Positions 45,240 through 57,348 are shown, numbered from the stretch's first letter. The stretch is 64,000 nucleotides of DNA from Eutreptiella sp. 'Long Island Sound 2002' (GCA_964036045.1 OZ038392.1:21664090-21728089); one strand, 5' to 3'. Notes: generated from the sequence alone by a model not told the origin. Program-made: numbers and translations.

Positions 45240-46275
45240 GCAGGCACATGGACGCTGGTGTAGCGCTAGTGACCGAAGTGGCTGATAGTCCGGCCATGCG
45301 GCGCGCGCTCCGTCGGTCGGGGGCCACTGTAGAGGCCTCGGCGATGAAGCTGTGCAGAGCAGTTGTGGCCCATGGAGGCGGATGGCAGCACAGACGGCGC
45401 AGAACTGCTGGGAGGGATATTGGGAGGGGGATGTACTGGGAGGCCAAGAAGTGAAGGCACCCGATGTAGTCTGCAGCTGGAGTGGGGGCAACGGCGAGCC
45501 AACCCCACATGAGTGCGAGGGCAGCACGAAACTGCTCCCGCTGCTCCTCGGTGGCAGCGCGCCAGCGAAACAGCTTCCATGCGTACGGATCCGCCCGTCC
45601 GGCTGCCCGAGTGACAGTCATGAAGATGCCCGCGTGAGAGCTGGCTGTGGGCACCACCTCGTGGTCCGCCTGCGTCACATCGCCTCGCAAGAATACATGG
45701 TCGATGGCCGTCTGCCGGTTGAGGCCCGCCACGCGGGTGAAATTGGTGGGGCAGTTCGGGGGCAACACTCGGTACCACGCGGTGAGAGCGCCTTTCGTGC
45801 CAAGGGCGGTGGCTAATGGGGTGCCCGGGGCGCCCATAGAGTTGAAATCACCCCCACTATGGACATATCTGCCCCAACGCGCCGCGCGCACGCGTCAACC
45901 GTGCACATCTCCTGCAGCCACTCGCCATACCGTAGGTGCGGGCGGAGGTGCACGTTCACGATGAGAAGGCGGCCCCGAGGGATGATGTGCACCAATACTG
46001 CAACCCAGTGGTGCCCATCATGCACCAAGCAATCAGGGGAGTCAAGGTTGCGCAAGCAGCGACGGACCGCGATCAACAGGCCCGACCTGCGGCCATCAGA
46101 GGACCCGCGGAAGACGTGATGAGAAGGGGGGATGAAGGAGGCAGCCCGGTCCAGATCCCAGCATTCCTACAAGATGACAAAGTCCGGGTCCAGAGTCTGA
46201 ATGACCGCTGGCAAGACTTCAGTCTGGTTGTGGGCGCCGCCAACGTTGTTGCAGAATGCGTTGTAGGACCCTACA
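45240..46275 (-). pseudogene. Non-LTR retrotransposon endonuclease (EEP/AP-endonuclease fold), damaged
   Basis: Minus-strand remnant of the nicking endonuclease that starts target-primed reverse transcription. The order of motifs fits the exonuclease-endonuclease-phosphatase family. NAFCNNVGG near 46250 is the N-terminal Asn motif. DFVIL, a stop, then ECWD at about 46167 is the metal-binding Glu motif with CAG changed to TAG at 46169-46167. LLIVNVHLRPH follows near 45950. The Gly-Asp-Phe-Asn motif GGDFNSMGAPG is near 45850, after a one-base slip in a G run at about 45854. TAIDHVFLRGDV near 45690 and SSHAG near 45640 are the final Asp and His motifs. The C-terminal part continues to about 45500 with ADPYAWKLFRW. 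It is inverted relative to the reverse transcriptase at 46460-47330. Confidence 0.7.
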
Positions 46276-46459
46276 GCCAGGGCTGGTGGGTCGCGTACCG
46301 AAACGGCTGGGAAAGTGTGGCGCCATGGGAGGGGTGAGGCGACTTCGTCTGGTGGAGGCAGGGTGCACCGGTGCGTCCATGATAGCCCCGTCAACAGCAG
46401 GGCATCCTGCCAGACAAGCATAAAGGACCTCGCCACCTTTACGGGTCTTACCGGCCGTG

Positions 46460-47330
46460 TACCATGGAGTCGGCGCTGGTGCGGGATTACACGGGCATTG
46501 GGCAGCAGCGGCTCAACGACTCCCTGGAGGTCACCGGCGCCCTGACCCCCGAGGTGTTCAGCTATCGTGTGGCCACGCTCCCGCAGCATCTTCTGCTGGT
46601 GTGTCGAGCTGCAGCAGTGGTGGCATTTCGGCGTGCCGGGGAGTTCGGGGATGCCGATTGGGACGAGAGCGACGCCTTCTTGCGGGAGCCCAGGGATGCG
46701 TCCTCCCCTTTAACCCGGACCCTCTAGCCGGTGTGGGATTTTGGTCAATGGGCGGACCAGGTGTACAGTCAACTGCGCATACACCCTCTCACACGCGAGG
46801 GCCTGGCCCCCCACTTCGCCACTGGGCAGGGCCGGAACCAAGGAGACTCTTTCGCAAGTGAAGGGTTCCAGGCCACCCAGCGCGTGCTCAACGCCTACCT
46901 ACCGGTTCCGCCAGACGGCCTGCCCCTGCCGGACACCTTTTGCCCCTCTGGCCGGGTCTCCCATGTGGACGGGTCATGTTCATCGATGACACGCACTTCC
47001 TGGGATCCAGCCTGGCCGGAGTGACGGCGGAAGCGGCGTCCCGCGCATCTTTGTCGGAAGGAGTTGGCCGCATCGGGCACCCAGATAAGCTCCATTTCCA
47101 CGGAGTACGCCTCGTACCAGGGTCTATGCGCCTCATTGCCGCCCACGTTGACTTCTTGGCTAAACCCTCGTCACGCCAGCCGCCAGGACCCCTCAAGATT
47201 CCGCTGTTGCACGACCTCTCCATGTCCCCGAAGATAGCCAAGCCGATGCGTCTCTTTCAAAGCGTCTCTGCAGCAGCGTTGCGCCGTGCGCATGCACCCA
47301 TATGGCAGGTCGGAGCTCTACATGCCCATG
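46460..47330 (+). pseudogene. Non-LTR-type reverse transcriptase remnant
   Basis: Plus-strand remnant of the polymerase. The recognisable parts are GRNQGDSFASEGFQATQRVL (about 46831-46890), which fits the Gln-Gly-Asp motif of the RT palm, and MFIDDTHFLGSS (about 46976-47010), which is the catalytic x-x-Asp-Asp motif. GRIGHPDKLHFHGVRL follows in the place of the next conserved Gly...Lys region. A frame change lies between the two motifs near 46960 and another stop at about 46726. The frame ends in the 29-bp minisatellite. The upstream part (MESALVRDYTGIGQQRLNDS, from 46464) is on the same strand but is not a clear RT motif. The element is dead. Confidence 0.6.
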
Positions 47331-47342
47331 CCCTCAGTACTT

Positions 47343-47677
47343 GCGACAGGGTACAGAGCTGTGTACGCGTGTACACAAGGTACAGAGGTGTGTACACGTG
47401 CGCATGGGGTACAAAGGTGTGCACACGTGTACACAGGGTACAGAGGTGTGTAGACGTGTAAACAGGGTACAGAGCTGTGTACACGTGCGCACAGGGTACA
47501 GAGGTGTGCACACGTGTATACAGGGTACAAAGGTCGATTTACCTGTACACAGCGTACAGAGGTGTGTACGCGTGTACACAGGGTACAGAGGTGTGTACAC
47601 GTGTACACGGGGTACAGAGGTGTGTACACGTGTACACAGGATACAGAGGTGTGTACACGTCTACACAGGGTACATGA
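47343..47677 (+). repeat. 29-bp minisatellite, right array
   Basis: About 11 to 12 units of the same 29-bp family as 40066-40672, in the same orientation, but more diverged (for example GTGCGCATGGGG and TCGATTTACCTG variants). It directly abuts the reverse transcriptase remnant, as the left array abuts the other end of the same segment. Confidence 0.88.
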
Positions 47678-47900
47678 AGATGTGGCAGGTGAGGCACCAA
47701 CGCTCGATGACTTTGTGGATATGTTGCACAGATCACGGTCAGAGGCGACGTCCTGTGAAGAGATGCCTAGGAGCTTCGTATTGGTATTGGTATTGAAAGT
47801 TGACCGGTGCAGCATGGTATACTCTTGTGTAGCTGCTATTTAACCCGGATGCAGGAACAGACAGTCAATGGTGGCGGATGGTGATTCATCTTTGTCTCAT
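47678..47900. other. Short unique stretch between minisatellite and satellite
   Basis: Contains TTGGTATTGGTATTG. No gene seen. Confidence 0.4.
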
Positions 47901-50900
47901 AAAGATTTCTACTGCCTTCGGCAAGTCCACCTCGCAGAGATTCAACCCCAAGCAACACACACCCAAAAAAGGGTAAAGCCTACATAAATAAGGGCTAAAA
48001 CATGCTTTACATAGCTTGGATGGTCATTTTAAGTGATCACAATATCAAAAAAACAAGTTATGAAAACTTCGAGTTTCGAGCTGTCCAAGGTGAAAAACGG
48101 CATAAGCAGGTTGTGTACCAACCCCTTGGGAACCCCCCCCCCCCCCGGAAATAATACCCAAAAATGGTGGAAAACACGTAAATACGGCCTAAAACATGCT
48201 TTACATACCTTGGATAGTCATTTTACGTGATCACAATATCAAAAAAACAAGTTTCGAGAACTTCGATTTTTGAACTGCCCAGGGTGAAAAACCGCACAAG
48301 CAAGTTGTGTACCAATCCCCTGGGAGCCCCCCCCCCCCAACCCCCCCAAGACCTAATGCCCAAATAGGGTGAAAATCATGTAAATACGGCCTAAAAAAAG
48401 CTTTACATACCTTGGATGGTCATATTGCGGGGTCACAATATCAAAAGAATCAGTTTCAAAAGCTTCGATTTTTGAGCTGCCCACGGTGAAAAGCTGCATA
48501 AGCAAGCTGTGTACCGATCCCTTGGGAGCCCCCCCCCCCCCCCCCCGACCTGATACCCAAAAGGGGTGATAAACACGTACACACAGCCTACAACATGCTT
48601 TACATACTTTGGATGGTCATTTTAGGTGATCACAATATCATAGGAATAAGTTTCGAAAACTTCGATTTTTGAGCTCTACAGGGTGAAAAACTGCATAAGC
48701 AGGTTGTGTACCGGCCCATTCACGAGGCCATTATTGGTGGAAACAGCCATTTCGCGTCTTTGGCACGGGTTGTGGGCGGCCCTAAGCAAGGCTAGAGACT
48801 GTAAAAAACGTCCTTCCGTATCCTGGCAGGCATGTACTGTCACAACATCCCCACTCACACCCCTCAAGGTGGGTACCACGGGGTCACTGAGGTCGCCTAA
48901 ACCGCCAACATACCAAAAATGGCTGAAAAAGTGCATCAACTGCATAAGCGCTCGTCCCACTCCGCCCCATACAAACCCTATCGAGTCGGGACCCGGAAAC
49001 ACTTTTTGGGCTCAAAATCGAAAAAAACCAAAAGATTCATGATTTTCGACCCAAATAAAGGGGGGGTCATTTTTTGACCCCCCCCCCACCCCCAGCCCCC
49101 CACCCCCCCCCTCCCTGAAAACCTCAAAAAAGTGGGTTTCAAGTGGGGGGGGTCTGGGTGGGTCCGGACCAAACACTCATTGGGGGATGCATTTATTGGA
49201 CAAAAAAATGATATTACAAGGGGTTAAAGGAACAATTCAACCCCTTAGGGTAGGGTACGCGCATAGGCCCAAAAAAGCCCAAAATGGGGGGGTATGTGGC
49301 GTTTTCCCCTATATACGCCTGCCTGGCTTTGATCTAACAACCTCTGCGAGGTGATTTCTATTGCCTTCGGCAAGTCCGCCTCGCAGAGAATCTGTCCCAA
49401 GCAACACACACACAAAATAGGGTATAAATAGGGTATAAACTAAATAAATACGGGCTAAAACATGCTTTACATATCTTGGATGGTCATATTGTGTGCTCAT
49501 AATATCAAAAAAACAAGTTTCAAAAACTTCCATTTTTGAGCTGCCCACGGTGAAAAGCTGCACAAGCAAGTTGTGTAGCAATCCCTTGGAACCCCACCCC
49601 CCCCCGACCTAATACCCAAATAGGGCGAAAAACATGTAAATACGGCCTAAAACATGCTTTACATATCTTGGATGGTCATATTGTGTGGTCACAATATCAA
49701 AAAAACAGGTTTCAAAAACTTCGATTTTTGAGCTACCTAGGGTGAAAAACTGCATAAGCGGGTTGTGTACCAATCCCCTAGGAGCCCCCCCCCCCCCCCC
49801 CAATACCTAATACCCAAATCGGGTGAAAATCATGTAAATACGGCCTAAAACATGCTTTACATACCTTGGATGGTCATATTGTGTGGTCACAATATCATAA
49901 AAACACTTTTCGGAAACTTCAATTTTCGAGCTGCCCACGGTGAAAAACTGCATAAGCAGGTTGTGTACCAATCCCTTGGACCCCCCCCCCCCCCCCCCCG
50001 CCACGAACCTAATACCCAAATAGGGTGAAAATCATGTAAATACGGCCTAAAAAATGCTTTACATACCTGGGATGGTCATATTGTGTGGTCACAATATCAT
50101 AAAAACACTTTTCGAAAACTTCGATTTTTGAGCTGCCCACGGTGAAAAGCTGCATAAGCAGGTTGTGTACAAATCCCTTGGGAACCCCCCCCCCCCCCAC
50201 CTAATACCCAAATCGGATGAAAAACATGTAAATACGGCCTAAAACATGCTTTATATAGCTTGGATGGTCATTTTAGGTGGTCACAATATCAAAAAAACAA
50301 GTTTCGAAAACTTCGATTTTTGAGCTGCCCACGGTGAAAAACTGCATCAGCAGGTTGTGGGCCGGCCAATTCACTAGGCCATTATTGGTGGAAACAGTCA
50401 TTTCGCATCTTTGGCACGGGTTGTGACCGGCTCTCAGCAAGGCTAGAGACTGCAAAAAGCGTCCTTCTGTATCCTAGTAGGCATATACTGTCACAACATC
50501 CCCACTCCCACCCCTGAGAGTGGATACCACGGGGTTACCGAGGTCGCCAAAACCGCCAACATAGCAAAAAATTCTATTGCCTTCGGCAAGTCCACCTCGC
50601 AGAGAATCTACCGCGAGCAACACACACCCAAAATAGGGTGGAAACTACATAAATACCGGCTAAAACATGCTTTACATACCTTGGATGATCATTTTAGGTG
50701 ATCACGGTATCAAAAAAACAAGTTTCAAAAACTTCGATTTTTGAGCTGCCCACTGTGACAAACTGCATAAGCAGGTTGTGTACCAATCCCTTGGGAGACC
50801 CCCCCCCCCTTGGACCTAATACCCAAATCGGGTGAAAAACACGTAAATACGGCCTAAAACATGCTTTACATACCTTGGATGGTCATTTTAGGTGATCACA

Positions 50901-51380
50901 ATATCACAAAAACAAGTTTCAAAAACTTCCATTTTTGAGCTGTCCGGGGTGAAAAGCTGCATAAGCAGGTTGTGTACCAATCCCCTAGGAGACCCCCCCC
51001 CCCCCCCCCGGACGTGATTCCCAAATAGGGTGCAAAACACGTAAATGCGGCCTAAAACATGCTTACATACCTTGGGTGGTCATTTTGGGTGGTCACAATA
51101 GCAAAAAAACAAGTTTTGAAAACTTCGATTTTTGAGCTGTCCGGGTTGAAAAGCTGCATAAGCAGGTTTTGCAGCCGTCCCTTGGGAGCCCCCCCCCCCC
51201 CCCCCCCCGACCTGATACCCAAATAGGGTGAAAAATATGTACGTACGGCCTAAAACATGCTTTACATACCTTGGATGGTCATTTTAGGTGATCAAAATAT
51301 CAAAAGAAGGAAGTTTCGAAAACTTCGATTTTTGAGCTGCCCGGGCTGAAAAACTGCAATAAGCAGGTTGTGTACCTCCC

Positions 51381-52048
51381 CATTCACTAGGCCATTATTG
51401 GTGGAAACAGTCATTTCGCGTCTTTGGCACGGGTTGTGAACGGCCATAAGCAAGGCTACAGACTGCAAAAAATGTCCTTTCGTATCCTAGTGGGCATATA
51501 CTGTCACAACATCCCCACTCGCACCCCTCAGTCTGGGTACCACGGGTTCACCGAGGTTGCCAAAACCGCCAACATAGCATAAATGGCTGAAAAGGGCATA
51601 AACTGCATAAGCGCTCGTCCCACTCCGCCCCATACAAACCCTATGGAGTCGGGACCCGGAAACACTTTTTCGGCTCAAAATCGAAAAAAACCAAAAGATT
51701 CATGATTTTCGACCCAAAAAAAGGGGCGCTCATTTTTTCGACATTTTTGACCCCCCCCCCACCCCCCCCCACCCCCACCCCCCCCACCCCCCCCCCTAAA
51801 AAGTAGGTTTCAAGTGGGGGGGGTCTAGGGGGGTCCGGACCAAAAACTCATTGGGGGATGCGTTTATTGGACAAAATAATGATTTTGCAAGGGGTTAAAC
51901 TAACAATTCAACCCCTTGGGGTAGGGTACGCGAATAGGCCCAAATGGGGGGGTATGTGGCGTTTTCCCCATATATACGCCTGCCTGGCTTTGATCTAACA
52001 ACCTCTGCGAGGTGATTCTATTGCCTTCGGCAAGTCCACCTCGCAGAG
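51381..52048. repeat. Long spacer of the higher-order satellite, representative copy
   Basis: A segment of about 670 bp that begins CATTCACTAGGCCATTATTG. It contains GTCGGGACCCGGAAACACTT, a C-rich tract, GGACAAAATAATGATTTT and CCTGCCTGGCTTTGATC, and ends in a nested hairpin (52003-52048). Other copies start at 48717, 52833, 60804 and 62379; truncated ones at 50367 and 63568. The two after the transposon carry an extra 130 bp or so between the halves of the hairpin. Confidence 0.8.
52003..52048. repeat. Nested hairpin ending each satellite spacer
   Basis: CTCTGCGAGGTG (52003-52014) pairs with CACCTCGCAGAG (52037-52048). Inside it TTGCC pairs with GGCAA around TTC. At 53465-53512 the outer stem gains one pair (CCTCTG with CAGAGG). 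At 49346-49388 it has one mismatch. Confidence 0.7.
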
Positions 52049-53994
52049 AATCTACCGCGAGCAACACACACCCAAAATAGGGTGGAAACTACATAAATAC
52101 GGGCTAAAACATGCTTTAGATACCTTGGATGATCATTTTAGGTGATCACGGTATCAAAAAAACAAGTTTCGAAAACTTCGATTTTTGAGCTGCCCAGGGT
52201 GAAAAACTGCACTAGCAAGTTGTGTACCAATCCCTTGGGAGACCCCCCCCCCACCCCCGGGACCTAATACCCAAATAGGGTCAAAAAGATGTCCATACGG
52301 CCTAAAATATGCTTTACATACCTTGGATGATCATTTTAGCCGGTCACAATATCAGAAAAACAAGTTTCAAAAACTTCCATTTTTCAGCTGTCCACGGTGA
52401 CAAACTGCATAAGCAGGTTGTGTACCAATCCCTTGGGAGACCCCCCCCCCCCTGGACCTAATACCCAAATGGGGTGAAAAACACGTAAATACGGCCTAAA
52501 ACATGCTTTACATACCTTGGATGGTCATTTTAGGTGATCACAATATCACAAAAACAAGTTTCAAAAACTTCCATTTTTGAGCTGTCCGGGTTGAAAAGCT
52601 GCAATAGCAGGTTGTGTACCAATCCCCTAGGAGCCCCCCCCCCCCCCCCCCCCCCCTCCCGGACCTGATTCCCAAATAGGGTGAAAAACACGTAAATACG
52701 GCCTAAAACATGCTTTACATAGCTTGAAATGTCGTTTTGGATGGTCACAATATCAAAAAAACAAGTTTCGAAAACTTCGATTTTTGAGCTGCCCGGGCTG
52801 AAAAACTGCAATAAGCAGGTTGTGTACCTCCCCATTCACTAGGCCATTATTGGTGGAAACAGTCATTTCGCGTCTTTGGCACGGGTTGTGAACGGCCATA
52901 AGCAAGGCTACAGACTGGAAAAAACGTCCTTTCGTATCCTAGTAGGCATATATTGTCACAACATCCCCACTCGCACCCCTCAGGGTGGGTACCACGGGTT
53001 CACCGAGGTTGCCAAAACCGCCAACATAGCATAAATGGCTGAAAAGGGCATAAACTGCATAAGCGCTCGTCCCACTCCGCCCCATACAAACCCTATGGAG
53101 TCGGGACCCGGAAACACTTTTTCGGCTCAAAATCGAAAAAAACCAAAAGATTCATGATTTTCGACCCAAAAAAAGGGGGGGTCATTTTTTCGACATTTTT
53201 GACCCCCCCCCCCTCCCCCCCCGCCACCCCCGCCACCCCCCCCCCACCCCCCCCCTAAAAAGTGGGTTTCAAGTGGGGGGGGTCGGGGGGGGGGGGTCCG
53301 GACCAAAAACTCATTGGGGGATGCGTTTATTGGACAAAATAATGATTTTACAAGGGGTTAAACGAACAATTCAACCCCTTGGGGTAGGGTACGCCAATAG
53401 GCCCAAATGGGGGGGTATGTGGCGTTTTCCCCATATATACGCCTGCCTGGCTTTGATCTAACAACCTCTGCGAGGTGATTCTATTGCCTTCGTCAAGTCC
53501 ACCTCGCAGAGGATCTATCCCAAGCAACACATACCCAAAATAAGGTTTAAACTACATAAATACGGGCTAAAACATGCTTTACATATCTTGGATGATCATT
53601 TTAGGTGATCACAATATCAAAAAAACAAGTTTCAAGAACTTCGATTTTTGAGCTGCCCAAGGTGAAAAACTGCATAAGCAGGTTGTGTACCAATCCCTTG
53701 GGAGACCCCCCCCCCCCGAGCACCTAATACCCAAATCGGGTGAAAAACACGTAACTACAGCCTAAAACATGCTTTACATAGCTTGGATGGTCATTTTGAG
53801 TGGTCACAACATCAAAAAAACAAGTTTCAAAAACTTCGATTTTTGAGCTGCCCACGGTGAAAAGCTGCATAAGCAGGCTGTGTACCGATCCCTTGGGAGA
53901 CCCCCCCCCCCCCCCCGAGCACCTAATACCCAAATCGGGTGAAAAAAACGTAACTACAGCCTAAAACATGCTTTACATAGCTTGGATGATCATT

Positions 53995-54018
53995 CTTAGG
54001 CGGCCCTATACGCACGTA
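53995..54018 (+). repeat. Left terminal inverted repeat
   Basis: Starts CTTAGGCGGCCCTA; one mismatch (A for T at position 14) against the right end. Confidence 0.88.
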
Positions 54019-54674
54019 ACAAAATTGCCACAGTTCCCAAATGGGTACCACCCCAAAACGGGGGCTGAAAAACCACTTTGAAAAATTGCACAATTGTGCT
54101 TTGCAGGGAACACCCCCAAAAACCTGTGAATTATCCAAAATGACTGTGCGTAGGGGGTACAACACGTGCCAGTCAAAAGTCATATATCCCCTTCAAATTT
54201 GGGCACTGCAGTGTCCATCCAAAGAAAAACCCAATTCTTCGAAATCATCCGCTGCTGCATTTCAAACCACACCGTAAAATGCAACCTAAAAAATGAAGCA
54301 AGGAGGACGACAGGCAAACACATGCAAAACTCTGGTTTGCTTTTTGTTACCGCGTCTGCTGACCCAGTCACTGTGATTGTATGCGAATCGTGACAAATAA
54401 TGCACCACCAGTGGTGCCGACAAACAACGGAGGCGCTGCCAGTGCAGCCAATGCAATAATAATTGACGGCAACAATGCCTGCAAAAGAAGTGGCGCAGCA
54501 GGGGTAAAAAAATGGCGAGTCGCTGAATTTGGGCACTGCAGCGCCCAAAATTACCAAAACATGAAAAAGGGCACCAGTCTCACACCTGCAAAGAACAAGA
54601 CACGCGACAGTGTGCAAATCGAGGCGAAAAAACTACTGACATGGACACAGGCAGTGCCAACCGCGCAACGCAGT
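54019..54674. other. Transposon 3' non-coding region
   Basis: Between the left terminal repeat and the stop of gene B. It contains two palindromes and a further 12-bp palindrome, GCACAATTGTGC, at 54088-54099. Open frames on both strands lack features. Confidence 0.5.
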
Positions 54675-57348
54675 CTACTTCTTCTTTGGTGGAGCCTTCT
54701 TACCCTTGGCCTGACCTACTTTGGCGTGAAACATATTGAGGGGGGTACTGTCCTTGGCCTTTTTGGCTGGCCTTTTGGGGGGATCATCAACCTCATCCCC
54801 ACTGTCGTCGGAGGACGGCTTCTTCTTGCTGGGGGTGCTCCTCTTCTTGCTGTCACCACCTCCGACCAGCACGATCTCGTCATCCTCCTCTTCCTCCACA
54901 TCGTCCCCCCCCTCCTCATCTTCCCCTTCCCCAGGCCGCTGCACCACAACTGGCATACAGTCCCTAATCCTTGGCATCCAAGCGTCCCAGTTAACCAAGT
55001 AGACACAGTCCATCTCCTGCACATACACCGCTAGCTGTTCACAGAACTCGTTAAACAAACCCTGGCGCCCAGTGAAGCAAGCTGCCAGACAGGGGGACTC
55101 AGGAAGGCAGGACAGGAGCTGTGCTGGCAATACAGCCGATGCTGTCAAAAGCAGGAGCCAGACTTCATCCTCGGACTGTCTGTCGCGTCGGGGAACAATA
55201 CCAAGCACACGCAGGAGCCAACCAGCCGCTGCCAGACCAATGGTGCTGCCGTATGCACCCTGATCGCAAATGAAAATATTCGGGACCTTCACCCTAAACT
55301 TGTCGGGGACACAGAAGCAAATAGTCCTCTCCTCGAACCGATAGGTCGGGTGACCGACTGCCTGATCAAAAAAAGAGGTCATAATATACTGCCAGCCTCC
55401 ACACTCCTCAGAGTCGCGCAATTGATTAACCAGGAACTTAACGTCGGCCGTCATTCCACCAATAGCCACAGGTACCAACTTCGCAGCAACCTTCAGCACC
55501 AGCGGATGGATATCGTCCATTTGTTCCTTCGTACACTCAATGAAGACCTGTTGTCAAAAGCACATTTCATTACAGATGGGCACTGCAGTGCCTAAAGTGA
55601 CCAGCAATGCGAAATCGATCCCATTCTTATGCCTAATGGTTGCATACCGCTTTGTACTCCCTCAATGCAATCGTATACGGGATAGCCTTGCCAGGAACCA
55701 ACGCAATTGCCTCTGCCCGAGCTCCGGTTGCTTCAGTCCCATCCTGCGGCTTGTTGAGCCAGATAGTTGTTGATTTCTCCCCATCAGTCGTTGTCACTGC
55801 AGTTTCCTTGACAGGCCTCGCCAGCGCAATCCTCAAGTCAGCCCATTCCTCATCCTGCCACAGCGGTGCTTTCTGGATGGTGTCCCAGCTTGGTAAGGGA
55901 TTTTCGGCACTCCAGGTCCATTTCCCCAGTGACAATTTGGCGGCCCTCGGCGACTTTGCAAGCAGTTTGCGGACTCTTTGCATTTCATGCACGTTCACTG
56001 TTAGAGCAGGAGACCACGGGTACCACTGGGATCGAAACAGCCTTACGTCGTGGGTCCGGGGGGGGGGGGGTCAACAGCGATCGCGCCAGACCCTGCCGCC
56101 CCATAAACATACGTCGAGAAGGATGGATGAGCGTGTTGTCCGGGTGAAGGTACAGCATCTCCCACAGGCGGTCCCGCTTCAACAGTCTGGCCTTGGCATG
56201 TAGTCCTGCGATCTTGGCCCGATCTCCAGCCATGTACAGCAGTATTTCATCCATCTGGTCGCCATGCAGTCCCGTCAACGGCCGCAGAGTGTAGGGGTTG
56301 AGCACTGCAGTGCAAAAATTAGGGTCGCATCGAATTTGGGCACTGCAGCTCCCATGAACACCGAAAGACGACAAAAACAGGTGCTCAGAGGACATAATAC
56401 CTTCACCGGCAGTCTTCTCAAAGGTGTCAATAAACTCAGCCACGCGGCCACCAGATATCTGCAGTAATGAAACCAGCGGTCTCCAATTTTTCCAGATTGA
56501 GTCCTGGCAGGGATACAGTGTTGGACAGGCCACAGGTACGCAAAAGACTGACAACGGTGGTCTCATCGTGCATCTCTCATACCACAGATGTTTTCTCGCC
56601 CAGCCGGCCACACTTCCGCAGAGCCACCAGCAGCATCTCTTACGCTTTGCCCTTCTGCACTTCAGTCCAAATTCGAGCGGCCACTTGTCCCATACTCAGC
56701 TTGCTCACTGAGTGTTGTACCGCATTGTGATCGCCTCCAATAATCTCTCTGATGTCAACAGGACAGTCGTGTCTGATCTCCTCGCAGTAGACGTGTTGTA
56801 ACCAGTCCGGCAGTGCCCGTGACTTCTCACAGTATTCTCGGTGAAGTCTTTGGAGTGCCGTCAGGATATGAGCCCCGCCCAAGCAGTAGGGAATTTCAGC
56901 TGATAGAAAAATGCACCACAGGGAGATGGGAGATGGGAGATATCAGCGAGATGGGCACTGCAGTGCCCAAACGACCAGACTGTGTGAAAATTACGACGCG
57001 TGTGTGACAGGATGGTAGTGTACCTTCGTTTCGCCATATGAGAATGTTTGAGATAGGCCGGCAGGGTGGATTTGTCCTCAGGCTTGCGATCCGCGATAGT
57101 ACTGAGTCCTCGTCCCTCTCTCTGGTCTGCCCACGCGTGAGGTCGGTGTCAAACTTTATCTTGGTCAGCTGTATCTTGACCAGCTCCTTTTTGATCCACG
57201 TTGTCCGGAATGTTTCCGTTGCCCGGTCTGTCCCCGTCCGCTTCACTGGAGCCTGCCCCGACTGCGCCCGTGTCTTCTCTGCTGTGTGAACGGCTTGCGA
57301 TGCGGTCTGCTGCTCATCCCCTTCCGGCAGTTCGGTATCCGAAGGCAT
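54675..57348 (-). CDS. Gene B of the transposon: spliced accessory protein, partly damaged
   Basis: Starts at the ATG at 57348 (MPSDTELPEGDEQQ). Supported exons and introns: exon 57348-57024, intron 57023-56900 (GTACAC...CTATCAG; joins NILIWRNE to Ala-EIPYCLGGAH), exon 56899-56644, a damaged stretch 56643-56354 with stops and frame changes, exon to 56047, intron 56046-55998 (GTAAGG...TAACAG), exon 55997-55648, intron 55647-55548 (GTATGC...CAACAG; joins EYKA to VFIEC), and exon 55547-54675. The early LGGAHILTALQRLHREY resembles the Gly-Gly-x-His turn of ParB-like domains, but this is weak. The C-terminal part has no domain I know and ends in a long acidic stretch (EDEEGGDDVEEEEDDE) then a Lys-rich tail to KKAPPKKK, as in chromatin-binding proteins. 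It probably acts with gene A in the nucleus. Confidence 0.5.
55548..55647 (-). other. 100-bp intron of gene B containing a palindrome
   Basis: Minus strand GTATGC at 55647-55642 to CAACAG at 55553-55548. Splicing keeps the frame (EYKA|VFIECTKEQMDD). It contains the palindrome at 55578-55593. Read unspliced, the frame stops within four codons. Confidence 0.75.
55998..56046 (-). other. 49-bp intron of gene B
   Basis: GTAAGG (56046-56041) to TCTAACAG. The join gives DPR-LNVHEMQ. It has no palindrome, unlike the other two supported introns. Confidence 0.5.
56900..57023 (-). other. 124-bp intron of gene B containing a palindrome
   Basis: Donor GTACAC (57023-57018), acceptor TTTTTCTATCAG ending at 56900. 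The split codon G/CT gives Ala. It contains the palindrome at 56953-56968. Confidence 0.72.

Larger units (their letters stand above)
47901..53994. repeat. Higher-order satellite, left part
   Basis: Tandem monomers of about 185 to 210 bp. Each has, in order: GCCTAAAACATGCTTTACAT, TTGGATGGTCATTTT, CACAATATC with an A run, GTTTC(A/G)AAAACTTC, TTTTTGAGCTGCCC, CTGCATAAGCAGGTTGTGTA and a C run of 8 to 22. The monomers are grouped with longer spacers (48717-49388, 50367-50610 truncated, 51381-52048, 52833-53512). Short minus-strand frames (for example LMQFFTVGSSKIEVFE) recur because the monomer recurs. No gene. Confidence 0.85.

Noticed and set aside
48000-53900. Many 60 to 100-codon minus-strand frames sharing GSSKIEVFETCFFDIV
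   Set aside because: They repeat because the satellite monomer repeats. Frames differ between monomers and end in the C runs.
54180-54617. 145-codon minus-strand frame downstream of gene B
   Set aside because: It spans two palindromes and a presumed 3' untranslated region, has no domain, and no start context.
56264-56730. Plus-strand frames opposite gene B
   Set aside because: They cross the minus-strand exons, contain a palindrome, and lack any motif; the minus-strand splice joins are better supported.
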